This document shows positions 1 through 6,209 of a DNA stretch of 6,442 nt, piece by piece. The stretch comes from Chloroflexi bacterium RBG_13_46_14. Its GTDB lineage: Bacteria; Chloroflexota; Dehalococcoidia; Dehalococcoidales; UBA2162. Below the pieces are notes generated by a model. That model did no database searches. It was given only the letters and a program-made list of their open reading frames with translations, and was not told where the DNA came from. The DNA is taken from NCBI GenBank assembly GCA_001796415.1, contig MGML01000028.1, positions 1,700-8,141 of the forward strand, read 5' to 3'. Each line of letters begins with the position of its first letter. Within the stretch, counting starts at the first letter, position 1. A program made the position numbers and the translations under genes.

Positions 1-24
1 TTCCGGTTCGGTATATTTACTCAT
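1..24 (-). CDS. 5' end of the next gene, truncated by the window edge
   Basis: An ATG at 24-22 opens a frame reading MSKYTEPE to the edge of the window. Only eight codons are present, so no function can be assigned. The case for a real start is positional: the stop of the upstream 97-residue frame (TAA at 19-17) overlaps it by 8 bases, in the same style of junction seen three times elsewhere in this run of genes. No strong Shine-Dalgarno sequence is visible just upstream, so it would probably depend on translational coupling. If real, it continues the same operon and may encode another pathway enzyme or a transporter. Confidence 0.4.
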
Positions 25-310
25 AGTTCATTTTAACACACGGGCAATAAACTTTTTCTACTGTGATTCCTGTATCAAGAACGAGGAGATGTTCGGTAGT
101 GGCCGCTGCGAGGGAATCGACGGTATTCTGACCAGTCTGAAAAACCGAACTGAGATTATCGACGCTCGGCTCTTTATTCTTCAAGCTGTCATTTGATAGA
201 GTAAAACAGATATCTAGTTGAGTACTTTCCTGATATCTACTCGGAATAAGCAGCTGACCAGAGTCCTTTAAAAAAATGCATTGCATTCGTTCCGAGGACT
301 CTGGTATCAT
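17..310 (-). CDS. Possible 97-residue protein starting inside the deacetylase gene
   Basis: I do not recognise this protein. An ATG at 310-308 is preceded by a perfect AGGAGG (322-317) at 6-base spacing, giving a 97-codon frame that begins MIPESSERMQ and ends VKMNYE. The frame overlaps the last 74 bases of the deacetylase gene in another register, then fills the whole gap to the next start. It is rich in Ser/Thr, has no clear membrane segment or signal peptide, and carries a CPC motif near the C-terminus. Caution is needed: the AGGAGG and ATG lie within the deacetylase codons for its conserved EGGYD motif, so this start signal could be an accident of that motif. In-frame alternatives are a GTG at 316 and an ATG at 286. 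If it is not real, 25-236 is simply an intergenic stretch of about 210 bases with nothing else recognisable. Confidence 0.45.
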   Translation of the reverse strand: MIPESSERMQCIFLKDSGQLLIPSRYQESTQLDICFTLSNDSLKNKEPSVDNLSSVFQTGQNTVDSLAAATTEHLLVLDTGITVEKVYCPCVKMNYE

Positions 311-1976
311 AACCACCCTCCTGGACGACCAGTGTCGGTCGCCGCAGCGAACCTATCGCATTACCTAGTGATTCGAAATCGTAGGCTTCAAGAGCCCACG
401 TCCCCGTAGGATCTTCCCTGGCAGTATCCAGCCCCAGCGGAACCACGATAAAGGCAGGTTTGAATCTTCTTATTCTTTTCAGGGCTTCTTCAAGGGTTTG
501 ATGATATTTCTCATTCTTTATAATTTCAGGTAAAGGATAATTCACGTTGAATCCCCTGCCGATACCTTTTCCTTTTTCACTCCTGAATCCGCTGAAATAG
601 GGATAAGCAAAGCTCGGATGTCCATGAATGGATATGGTCAATACGTCATCACGCTCATAAAAGATCTCCTGCTGACCGTTTCCGTGATGATAATCTACAT
701 CAAGCATCGCTACCTTACCGTATTTACTGAGGATATTCGCGGCTATGGCAGCCGAGTTAAAATAGCAGAAACCGCCGAAAGTTGCGGGTTCGGCATGATG
801 GCCGGGCGGTCGTATTAAAGCATAAGCGAGTCTGTAACCCTGCAGTAATTGTTTGGCCGCGGTTATAGCACTGTCTACTGCCCGCTTTGCGGCAAGATAG
901 GCGTTACCGGTCAGCGGAGTGAAAGTATCTATGCAGTAATATCCGGCACGTATCGGCAGATCCTTGGGAGGTTTCGTACGATTACGTACCGGGAATACAT
1001 ACGGATATATCGCCGTGCCTTCATCAAGCTTGGAACAGACGTTAGAAAGGTATTCTACATATCCGTAATCATGTACCGCCGTAATATTCTTTTCCGAATA
1101 GTGACGTACGGGTATTCTTTGAAAAAGGTCGACCTTGTTAAGTTCTCCCATAATGGCATCTATTCTGACAGGCGACTCGACATACCCTCTTTCCTCGACG
1201 TGATGAATTCCGTGACGGTCGTTTACAACCAGCCTGATACGCTTATCGATCGGTGTTTTTCTAAGGATTTGACTAGACGGCTTTCTAACGTATTTCGGCT
1301 TTCTCAGGCGAACCGGATTGTCCTTTACCGAGTCAACCACCATTTCAACATAATCCTTAGGGGCAATACCCTTGTATTTACGTTCTAGAATCGCTCGAAT
1401 TATTGTTTTAGCCTGGCTGTTCGATAACTCAATGTCCTGTCCCAGGTCGTCATATACGAGATACGGAGGATTATCGTCACCTGGTTTAAGGGGAGTCTCA
1501 TAGGCTGTATTGATAATCGGTGTTGCGCCATATCTTTCATAGAACCGAAGACGGGCTATGTTCTGTTTTCTTATCTCGGGGTCGCGGCTAAGGTTCGGAT
1601 TATCAGGGAGGCATTCGAAAAAGAGACCTATAGTTTCCATGTCAAGCGCTTCTTCGCGAACTCTCTCATAGAGTGCTCCGCCGATACCTCCGCCTGTCAT
1701 CTGCCTGGCGGCAGACAGATAATCCAGGTAACAGAAACTTAGAGAAGGAGCGTGGAACAACAGGGCAAACCCATCTATTTTACCCTTAGCCCCCTCGGCA
1801 ACGAAAATAATGGCTCGAAACTGGTATTTTAACGGATTGCGAAGTTGTTCCGGTAGTTTTTTTAAGTCTCTCCTGGACAGCAACGGAAACTGCTCTTTCA
1901 GAATGGCCAGGACTTCTGCGATGGCATCCTGATTAGCCGGTGTGATGTCATCATATACACGTCGAATTCGGAACAT
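237..1976 (-). CDS. GNAT acetyltransferase fused to an HDAC/acetylpolyamine amidohydrolase domain
   Basis: The 579-residue protein has two domains. Residues about 1-175 resemble a GNAT acetyltransferase: an acetyl-CoA loop TGGGIGGAL (94-102), with Thr where Q/R is usual, and a motif-B-like RLRFYERYGA (142-151). Residues about 176-245 link the domains; 221-248 are very basic. Residues about 246-579 are a complete class II-like, zinc-dependent histone-deacetylase-superfamily amidohydrolase: RPPGHHAEP with the catalytic pair H393/H394, GGFCYFNSAA (401-410), LDVDYHHGNG with zinc ligands D428 and H430, GLD with third ligand D517, and EGGY with catalytic Y556. The HGHP...YPYFSG region resembles acetylpolyamine amidohydrolases more than eukaryotic HDACs. 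The free-standing enzyme is usually about 340-370 residues, so the extra length is the GNAT part. Family knowledge predicts removal of acetyl from an amine such as acetyl-lysine or acetylpolyamine; in this operon an acetylated beta-amino acid or peptide is a likely substrate (inference). The ATG has only a weak GAGGT 13 bases upstream. Confidence 0.9.
   Translation of the reverse strand: MFRIRRVYDDITPANQDAIAEVLAILKEQFPLLSRRDLKKLPEQLRNPLKYQFRAIIFVAEGAKGKIDGFALLFHAPSLSFCYLDYLSAARQMTGGGIGGALYERVREEALDMETIGLFFECLPDNPNLSRDPEIRKQNIARLRFYERYGATPIINTAYETPLKPGDDNPPYLVYDDLGQDIELSNSQAKTIIRAILERKYKGIAPKDYVEMVVDSVKDNPVRLRKPKYVRKPSSQILRKTPIDKRIRLVVNDRHGIHHVEERGYVESPVRIDAIMGELNKVDLFQRIPVRHYSEKNITAVHDYGYVEYLSNVCSKLDEGTAIYPYVFPVRNRTKPPKDLPIRAGYYCIDTFTPLTGNAYLAAKRAVDSAITAAKQLLQGYRLAYALIRPPGHHAEPATFGGFCYFNSAAIAANILSKYGKVAMLDVDYHHGNGQQEIFYERDDVLTISIHGHPSFAYPYFSGFRSEKGKGIGRGFNVNYPLPEIIKNEKYHQTLEEALKRIRRFKPAFIVVPLGLDTAREDPTGTWALEAYDFESLGNAIGSLRRPTLVVQEGGYDTRVLGTNAMHFFKGLWSAAYSE
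257..305 (-). repeat. Perfect 11-bp inverted repeat at the end of the deacetylase gene
   Basis: Arms ACCAGAGTCCT (257-267) and AGGACTCTGGT (295-305) are exact reverse complements separated by 27 bases. In the transcript they would form an 11-bp stem starting 2 bases after the ATG at 310-308 and ending about 20 bases before the deacetylase stop. The 3' arm is not followed by a U tract, so it does not look like an intrinsic terminator. It lies in coding sequence and may be coincidental, but it could mask the start region of the overlapping frame or stabilise the 3' end of the upstream message. Confidence 0.4.
317..322 (-). promoter_or_regulatory. Shine-Dalgarno AGGAGG inside the deacetylase gene
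   Basis: AGGAGG reads on the minus strand 6 bases before the ATG at 310-308. It chooses that ATG over the in-frame GTG at 316 for the 97-residue frame. The same bases are codons of the conserved Gln-Glu-Gly-Gly-Tyr stretch of the deacetylase, so the match may be fortuitous. Confidence 0.4.
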
Positions 1977-1999
1977 TTCTTAAATTAATACCTCTGCCT

Positions 2000-2479
2000 T
2001 TAGTCTAATCTTTTTTGAAATACAAGTTTATCATCACCGGGAGTATAAAAATCAGGAATACGCGCGATTATTTCATAACCACATGATTCATAGAACTTCC
2101 TCGTCCTTTCATAATCCGGTTTTGAAGATGTTTCAATCAGAATCAGCCTTCCTTGCGCTTTCGATATACTGAACTCGGCGTCATTCAGTAATCTGCGACC
2201 TATTCCCTGACGTTGTTTTTGAGGGTCAACTGCCATCCAGTATATATCCCAGGTTCCTTCGGTCATTGGGGTCGGCCCGAAACATATATAACCAGTGGCC
2301 ATGCTGTCAACCTCGGCGACGAGAAGATGATAATCGGAACTGATACCGTACTTCAGGTAAAGGTCTATCAGTTCCAGGGCAACCTTAACTTCTGCTGAAG
2401 TAAATTCACTCGTTGACTGCAATATCTGTGTAATCGCAGCCTTATCTCCACCTGCCATCGGCCTGATATTAACCGTCAC
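2000..2479 (-). CDS. GNAT-family N-acetyltransferase
   Basis: This is a stand-alone 159-residue GNAT, a normal length for a single-domain member. The acetyl-CoA pyrophosphate loop is canonical: QRQGIG at 89-94 (Q-x-x-G-x-G) after the strand IYWMAVDP (79-86). The C-terminal motif B is TRKFYESCGYE (126-136). The enzyme should transfer acetyl from acetyl-CoA to a primary amine in the cytoplasm. Its length differs from that of AblB-type beta-lysine N6-acetyltransferases (about 270 residues as I recall), so it is not an obvious AblB, although the nearby aminomutase makes an acetylated beta-amino acid or peptide plausible. The start is GTG at 2479-2477, supported by GGAGGG 8 bases upstream. It overlaps the preceding ligase gene by 11 bases, indicating coupled translation. 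The gap to the GNAT-deacetylase fusion is only 23 bases. Confidence 0.92.
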   Translation of the reverse strand: MTVNIRPMAGGDKAAITQILQSTSEFTSAEVKVALELIDLYLKYGISSDYHLLVAEVDSMATGYICFGPTPMTEGTWDIYWMAVDPQKQRQGIGRRLLNDAEFSISKAQGRLILIETSSKPDYERTRKFYESCGYEIIARIPDFYTPGDDKLVFQKRLD

Positions 2480-3476
2480 TGCCGTTACCCTCCAAAGCCA
2501 GCAAGACGAGGCTTCTGATAAATTCAGTATAGGTCATTCCGACCCTTTTTGCCTGAAGTGCGGCTCCTGAATCCGGTGAGATATCCGGATTGGGATTTAC
2601 TTCCAGAACATATATCCTGCCCTGTCTGTCCATGCGCATATCCACCCTGGCATATCCACGACACCCGGTGAAGGTACAGGCTTGTTCAGCCGTTTCCATA
2701 ATCCTCTGTTCCTCGTTTTCTGTTACCCGAGCTGGACAAACCGGCTTCGTACCTTTATAATACTGACTTTCAATCTCCCATTTACCATCGTAGGTGATAA
2801 TGGAAGGTAATCCGGGTGGCAACGAAAACTCTATCTCGGATATTGCCAGTACTTTTTTAATGCTGTTACCAGTTACCGTGGTATTGAATTCACGTCCGTC
2901 GATATATTCTTCAACAAGTACTTCTCCTGTATTATATTGTCTGATTAATCTCTGGATTTGCTTGTCCATTTCCTGAAAAGAATGGACAACACTGTCTTCC
3001 GTTATACCGTGACTGGCATCTTCTGAATTAGGTTTAACAATACAGGGGAATTCCAGAGAGAAATCAGAGAGAGTTCCGGGAGTCAGTAACTGAAAATGCG
3101 GTGTATTAACCCTGCCTGCTTCAAGAAGTGACTTGGTTTCAGCTTTGTTTAAAGCCAATCGTAAGGCCTCCGGGGGGCAACCGGTATATGATACACCCAG
3201 GTCGGTCAAAACCTGGCAGATATCGGCTTCCGTATCCGGGTATCCTGGAAAACCCTCGAAAAGATTAAACACCAGGTCTGTTTTCAGTTTACCAAGGATT
3301 TCTCTGGCTTCCTCGAATGGTAATGAAAGGGGAATACAGGCAACCTGATATTCTGACTCAAGTAAAGCCTTTTTTACTGCTGCAACTTCAGTTAATACGC
3401 CACTGACAGCTTTCTCTTCACCGGTTCCGGAATAATAGGAAGAAACAGGTTCATTATAGATAACGGTTATATGCAT
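2469..3476 (-). CDS. ATP-grasp ligase, diverged D-Ala-D-Ala ligase type (second of a pair)
   Basis: This 335-residue protein has the layout of D-alanine-D-alanine ligase. VFNLFEGFPG (69-78) is the conserved N-terminal stretch, LNKAETK with K111 is the first ATP-grasp lysine region, and IVKPN with K148 is the second. VEEYIDGREF (188-197) carries the adenine-side glutamates, ARVDM gives R277 and D279, and LEVNPNP gives the magnesium ligands E292 and N294. It should couple ATP hydrolysis to amide-bond formation through an acyl phosphate. Two sites depart from true Ddl: the serine loop EGSS is EDAS (152-155), and the Gly of Ddl NxxPG is Asp298. It is therefore unlikely to be an ordinary cell-wall Ddl, and its amino acid substrates are unknown. 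It starts at ATG 3476-3474, overlaps the first ligase by 10 bases and has no clear Shine-Dalgarno sequence, so it probably relies on coupling to the gene before it. Confidence 0.9.
   Translation of the reverse strand: MHITVIYNEPVSSYYSGTGEEKAVSGVLTEVAAVKKALLESEYQVACIPLSLPFEEAREILGKLKTDLVFNLFEGFPGYPDTEADICQVLTDLGVSYTGCPPEALRLALNKAETKSLLEAGRVNTPHFQLLTPGTLSDFSLEFPCIVKPNSEDASHGITEDSVVHSFQEMDKQIQRLIRQYNTGEVLVEEYIDGREFNTTVTGNSIKKVLAISEIEFSLPPGLPSIITYDGKWEIESQYYKGTKPVCPARVTENEEQRIMETAEQACTFTGCRGYARVDMRMDRQGRIYVLEVNPNPDISPDSGAALQAKRVGMTYTEFIRSLVLLALEGNGSDG
2488..2493 (-). promoter_or_regulatory. Shine-Dalgarno GGAGGG setting a GTG start
   Basis: GGAGGG lies 8 bases before the GTG at 2479-2477 and inside the last codons of the upstream ligase gene. 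It supports GTG as the start of the 159-residue acetyltransferase; the next in-frame ATG is at codon 8 and has no comparable site. Confidence 0.75.
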
Positions 3477-4471
3477 ACGTACTGCGGATATCTGCTGAGT
3501 GTCGCATTAAATACGGTCGTTATCAATCCCTGGTGAGTCCAGCCTAGTTTTTGGGCCATAATCACCAGATCGCTGTAAGTTCCAAGTCCCGGCAGGGGAT
3601 TAATCTCGATAAAATAAGGAATACCGTCCTTACTTACCCTGAAATCGATCCGGGCAAAGTCGCGACACCCGAGCGCTTCAAAGATTTTCAAGCTGTTTTC
3701 TTTGATACGCAGCAACACTTTCTCGTCAAGATGAGCCGGGCATTCATAATCTACCAGTCTTTCCCAGTCTCTCTTTACTTCCAGTGAATATATGAAATTC
3801 CTGGTCTTAACTCTGGGCAAAATTCTCATAATCCCCAGCACTTCCGGGGGAGAATTCCCAAGAATACCTACTGTAACTTCATCGCCATCCACGAACTCTT
3901 CTACCATAACAGGCTGGCGGTAATTGACCATCTGGCGGTGTATTTCTTCAAGGGCTTTATCACTGTCGATAGCAAACGAGGTCGCACGCACACCCTTGCT
4001 CGAACCTTCATATGTTGGTTTCACTATTACCGGAAAGCTTAAATCCTTCAGGTCAGAAGATTTGAGTTGATCTTGGGTTTTTACTACCCTCCATTTGGGA
4101 GTGTTTATACCGGCAAGATTCACCAGTATCTTGGTTAACGGCTTGTCAAGGCATATTGCCAGGCACTGTGGATCAGACCCAGAATAAGGGATATTCAGCA
4201 TTTCCAGTACCGCGGGGACCTGTGCTTCCCTGCTCCGGTAGGTACCCCTCCCTTCGGCGATGTTAAAAACTACATCGACGTTTTCATCGACCACCTTCGC
4301 AAGAAATTCCTTTCCTCCACCCAGCATTATTACTGTGTGGCCCAGACTTTCCAGAGATGATCTGATTATGTCAACAGTTTCGACTGAATCGTACTCTTCG
4401 AGTTCATCATCAGCAGTCATCGTTTCCAGCCGAACTGCATTTTTAAGATCGCAGGATAACCCGATTCTCAT
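3467..4471 (-). CDS. ATP-grasp ligase, D-Ala-D-Ala ligase-like (first of a pair)
   Basis: The 334-residue protein follows the Ddl plan closely: VFNIAEGRG (68-76), SREAQVPAVLE (80-90), YSGSDP (96-101), CLDK with K110, VKP with K151, a Ddl-like serine loop EGSSKG (155-160), VEEFVDGDE (190-198), ARIDF with R274 and D276, and EINPLPGL (289-296) with metal ligands E289 and N291 and the carboxylate-pocket Gly295. The fold activates one carboxylate with ATP and joins it to an amine. The Ddl name should not be taken literally: the N-terminus (acidic segment 21-28) and the neighbourhood point to a specialised small-molecule ligase, perhaps using the aminomutase product. It aligns in motif order with the next gene, so the two probably arose by an old duplication. 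It begins inside the aminomutase gene (29-base overlap) with a strong ribosome site, and ends overlapping the second ligase by 10 bases. Confidence 0.92.
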   Translation of the reverse strand: MRIGLSCDLKNAVRLETMTADDELEEYDSVETVDIIRSSLESLGHTVIMLGGGKEFLAKVVDENVDVVFNIAEGRGTYRSREAQVPAVLEMLNIPYSGSDPQCLAICLDKPLTKILVNLAGINTPKWRVVKTQDQLKSSDLKDLSFPVIVKPTYEGSSKGVRATSFAIDSDKALEEIHRQMVNYRQPVMVEEFVDGDEVTVGILGNSPPEVLGIMRILPRVKTRNFIYSLEVKRDWERLVDYECPAHLDEKVLLRIKENSLKIFEALGCRDFARIDFRVSKDGIPYFIEINPLPGLGTYSDLVIMAQKLGWTHQGLITTVFNATLSRYPQYVCI

Positions 4472-5792
4472 CCATATCTCCTTTGGTTACAATTACCGGA
4501 ACACGAACAGACTCATTCTTATCCTTTGAAATTATGGCAGGCGTCATCGTTTTAACGGAATGTCTTCGATGACCGTTCGCCCGAGGATTACGGTAGCGAA
4601 AGATACCACCTTCATAATTTCTTAATATGAGTTCGTCCTTATTTCTTTTTAGAATATATGCTGGTTGTAAAGGTACCTTACCCCCGCCGTCCGGTAAATC
4701 GATAACGAAAGTCGGTACTGCCAGACCAGAAGTATGACCGCGTAATCCCTCAATAATCTGCAGCCCGGTTTCTACCGGGGTACGCAAATGCTCAGTGCCC
4801 TGTACCTCGTCACACTGATATAGATAATAAGGTCGTACTTTTATTCTCAACAGACCCTGGCAGAGTTTTCTCTGAATTTCTACCGAATCATTAACCCCTC
4901 GCAATAATACGGACTGGTTATTAACCGGAACTCCGCTTCTAAGTAACATATCACATGCTGCTGCCGATTCCGGAGTAATTTCACGGTAATGATTAAAGTG
5001 GGTATTCAGCCATATCGGACCGTACTCAGACAACATGTCGCAAAGTTCGGTATTTATACGTTGCGGCAGGGTTACAGGAAACCGGCTGCCGATACGGATT
5101 ATTTCGACGTGATTGATCTGTCTAAGCCTCGATATTACTTTTTCCAGATGCTGAGTAGACAAGGTTAACGGATCTCCACCGGAAAGAATGACGTCCCTTA
5201 CTTCTTTATGCCTGCGTACATAATCCAACATCGCTTCGATTTGTTCTGGTGTTCGTACCCATACACCATGTCGCCACTCTCTTTTACGAGTGCAATGGCG
5301 GCATAACATCGGGCATAAATTTGTCAGGACCATCAACACACGATCCGGATATCGATGTACAAGTCCGGGTACTGCCATATCCTTATGTTCAGCCAGAGGG
5401 TCTTCTTCTCCCATGTCTGATAAAGCTATTTCTTCAAATGAAGGTATTGCCTGTTTCTTTATGGGATCATCTGGATCTAAGGGATTGATCAGTGATAAAT
5501 AATATGGAGTAATCGAAAGGGGGTATTTTAGAGTAACCAGTTTGAGTTGTGTCTTCTCGGTATCTGAGAGGGGTACATGCTGCGATAATTCATCTACTGT
5601 GGTGATACGGTGGCGGAATTGCCATTTCCAGTCATTCCAGAATTCGTCGCGATCAGTCAGAGATAAGCTTTTCCCGCGACTATCGACTTCAGCCAGCGAG
5701 GGACTATCAGGTTGTAGAGTAATACAACTTGGAGGTTCGTCTTCTTCCTCCTTCAAATATGGTTTGTTTTCGATGAGTATCATATTTTTCAT
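4443..5792 (-). CDS. kamA: KamA-family radical SAM/PLP aminomutase, probably lysine 2,3-aminomutase
   Basis: The 449-residue protein carries the [4Fe-4S]-SAM motif C160-x3-C164-x2-C167 (TNLCPMLCRHCTRKR), the SAM-region motif SGGDPL (204-209), RIGSRFPV (233-240), and GGGKVPLQP with K372 as the expected PLP Schiff-base lysine. RGHTSG (351-356) and RNYEGG (391-396) are family signatures. The family migrates an amino group from the alpha to the beta carbon by radical chemistry, normally anaerobically. At the two sites reported to separate lysine from glutamate aminomutases, both residues are Asp (QCDEV, D328; VIDLP, D365), which favours L-lysine as substrate; this alignment was made by eye. The last 40 residues or so (about 410-449) extend beyond the usual end, and part of this tail also encodes the start of the next gene. 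The ATG at 5792 has AGGAG 14 bases upstream, a long spacing; Met4 (5783) is an alternative start. It is the first gene of the coupled ligase/acetyltransferase run. Confidence 0.93.
   Translation of the reverse strand: MKNMILIENKPYLKEEEDEPPSCITLQPDSPSLAEVDSRGKSLSLTDRDEFWNDWKWQFRHRITTVDELSQHVPLSDTEKTQLKLVTLKYPLSITPYYLSLINPLDPDDPIKKQAIPSFEEIALSDMGEEDPLAEHKDMAVPGLVHRYPDRVLMVLTNLCPMLCRHCTRKREWRHGVWVRTPEQIEAMLDYVRRHKEVRDVILSGGDPLTLSTQHLEKVISRLRQINHVEIIRIGSRFPVTLPQRINTELCDMLSEYGPIWLNTHFNHYREITPESAAACDMLLRSGVPVNNQSVLLRGVNDSVEIQRKLCQGLLRIKVRPYYLYQCDEVQGTEHLRTPVETGLQIIEGLRGHTSGLAVPTFVIDLPDGGGKVPLQPAYILKRNKDELILRNYEGGIFRYRNPRANGHRRHSVKTMTPAIISKDKNESVRVPVIVTKGDMDENRVILRS
4478..4484 (-). promoter_or_regulatory. 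Shine-Dalgarno AAAGGAG within the aminomutase 3' end
   Basis: AAAGGAG sits 6 bases before the ATG at 4471-4469 and encodes part of the aminomutase Lys-Gly-Asp-Met tail. It fixes the start of the first ATP-grasp ligase and explains the 29-base overlap. Confidence 0.8.
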
Positions 5793-5845
5793 CGCTCGGT
5801 GATTTACTCCTATCCTTTCTCGTTTTTTAAAAGATTTTCAGTTTT
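5793..5845 (-). other. AT-rich spacer before the aminomutase gene
   Basis: This 53-base spacer holds a tandem pair of GTTTTTTAA (plus-strand 5822-5830 and 5841-5849, the second running into the upstream gene's stop), spaced 19 bases start to start, and an AGGAG at 5807-5811. I see no GC-rich hairpin that would stop transcription and no convincing -35/-10 pair, so read-through from the upstream gene is possible. Confidence 0.35.
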
Positions 5846-6181
5846 TTAAGTTGACGTTTTTTTCCCGGTTTTCGGTGATCTCCGGTCAGCTGCGTATGCT
5901 TTTCCGGCTTTATCGATATACCCTTCAAACAGGATCATTTTAGGATTTTTGTCGAGATCATTTTTTGTTTTTATCATTGAGGATTTATTATCTGCTTCAC
6001 TCATACTGAAGATACTAAAGCGTCTAACCTGCTTTTCTCCTACTACCCCTTCATATTCAATGGATCTCAGTGTCTTCAAATATGATTCCGACAACATAAA
6101 CCTCTTTTTCATATATTCCTGAATCGGTTTTGGTAATCGCTTGGCTCCACTGTCATGTCGCAGGTGCAGATGCATCCCCAT
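5846..6181 (-). CDS. Uncharacterised small basic protein
   Basis: I do not recognise this 111-residue protein. It has a His-rich start (MHLHLRHDSG, residues 3-12), a central segment RFSIFSMSEADNK (54-66) that looks like an ordered strand/turn, a hydrophobic patch MILFEGYI (82-89), and a Lys/Arg-rich tail (91-109) that is probably disordered or binds an anionic partner such as nucleic acid. There is no signal peptide, membrane segment or cysteine motif. The ATG at 6181 has AAAGGA (6191-6196) at 9-base spacing. A shorter 88-residue form from the ATG at 6112 (MKKRFML), with AGGA 4 bases upstream, is a real alternative and would drop the His-rich start. It lies 53 bases before the aminomutase gene on the same strand and may share its transcript, but nothing ties it functionally to the pathway. 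Confidence 0.65.
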   Translation of the reverse strand: MGMHLHLRHDSGAKRLPKPIQEYMKKRFMLSESYLKTLRSIEYEGVVGEKQVRRFSIFSMSEADNKSSMIKTKNDLDKNPKMILFEGYIDKAGKAYAADRRSPKTGKKTST

Positions 6182-6209
6182 ATATGGTTGTCCTTTACTT
6201 CCAAAACAC

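Noticed and set aside
849..1388. A 179-codon open frame on the plus strand opposite the deacetylase gene, with a CxxC near its start
   Set aside because: It lies wholly antisense to a strongly conserved gene, its sequence looks like reverse-complement translation and it resembles no family I know.
1700..1715. Hairpin TCTGCC-TGGC-GGCAGA
   Set aside because: It sits inside the GNAT coding region at the glycine-rich loop, has no U tract, and is explained by codon composition.
3467..4471. Housekeeping D-alanine-D-alanine ligase (ddl)
   Set aside because: The motifs match the fold, but tandem duplication and coupling to an aminomutase, acetyltransferases and a deacetylase argue against a cell-wall role, so no ddl symbol was given.
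5249..5502. Two overlapping plus-strand frames opposite the aminomutase gene
   Set aside because: They are antisense shadows of a clearly conserved radical SAM gene with no ribosome-site or family support.
5822..5849. Repeat of GTTTTTTAA 19 bases apart as an operator
   Set aside because: It is AT-rich low-complexity sequence, with the second copy running into the stop codon of the upstream gene; not enough to call a binding site.
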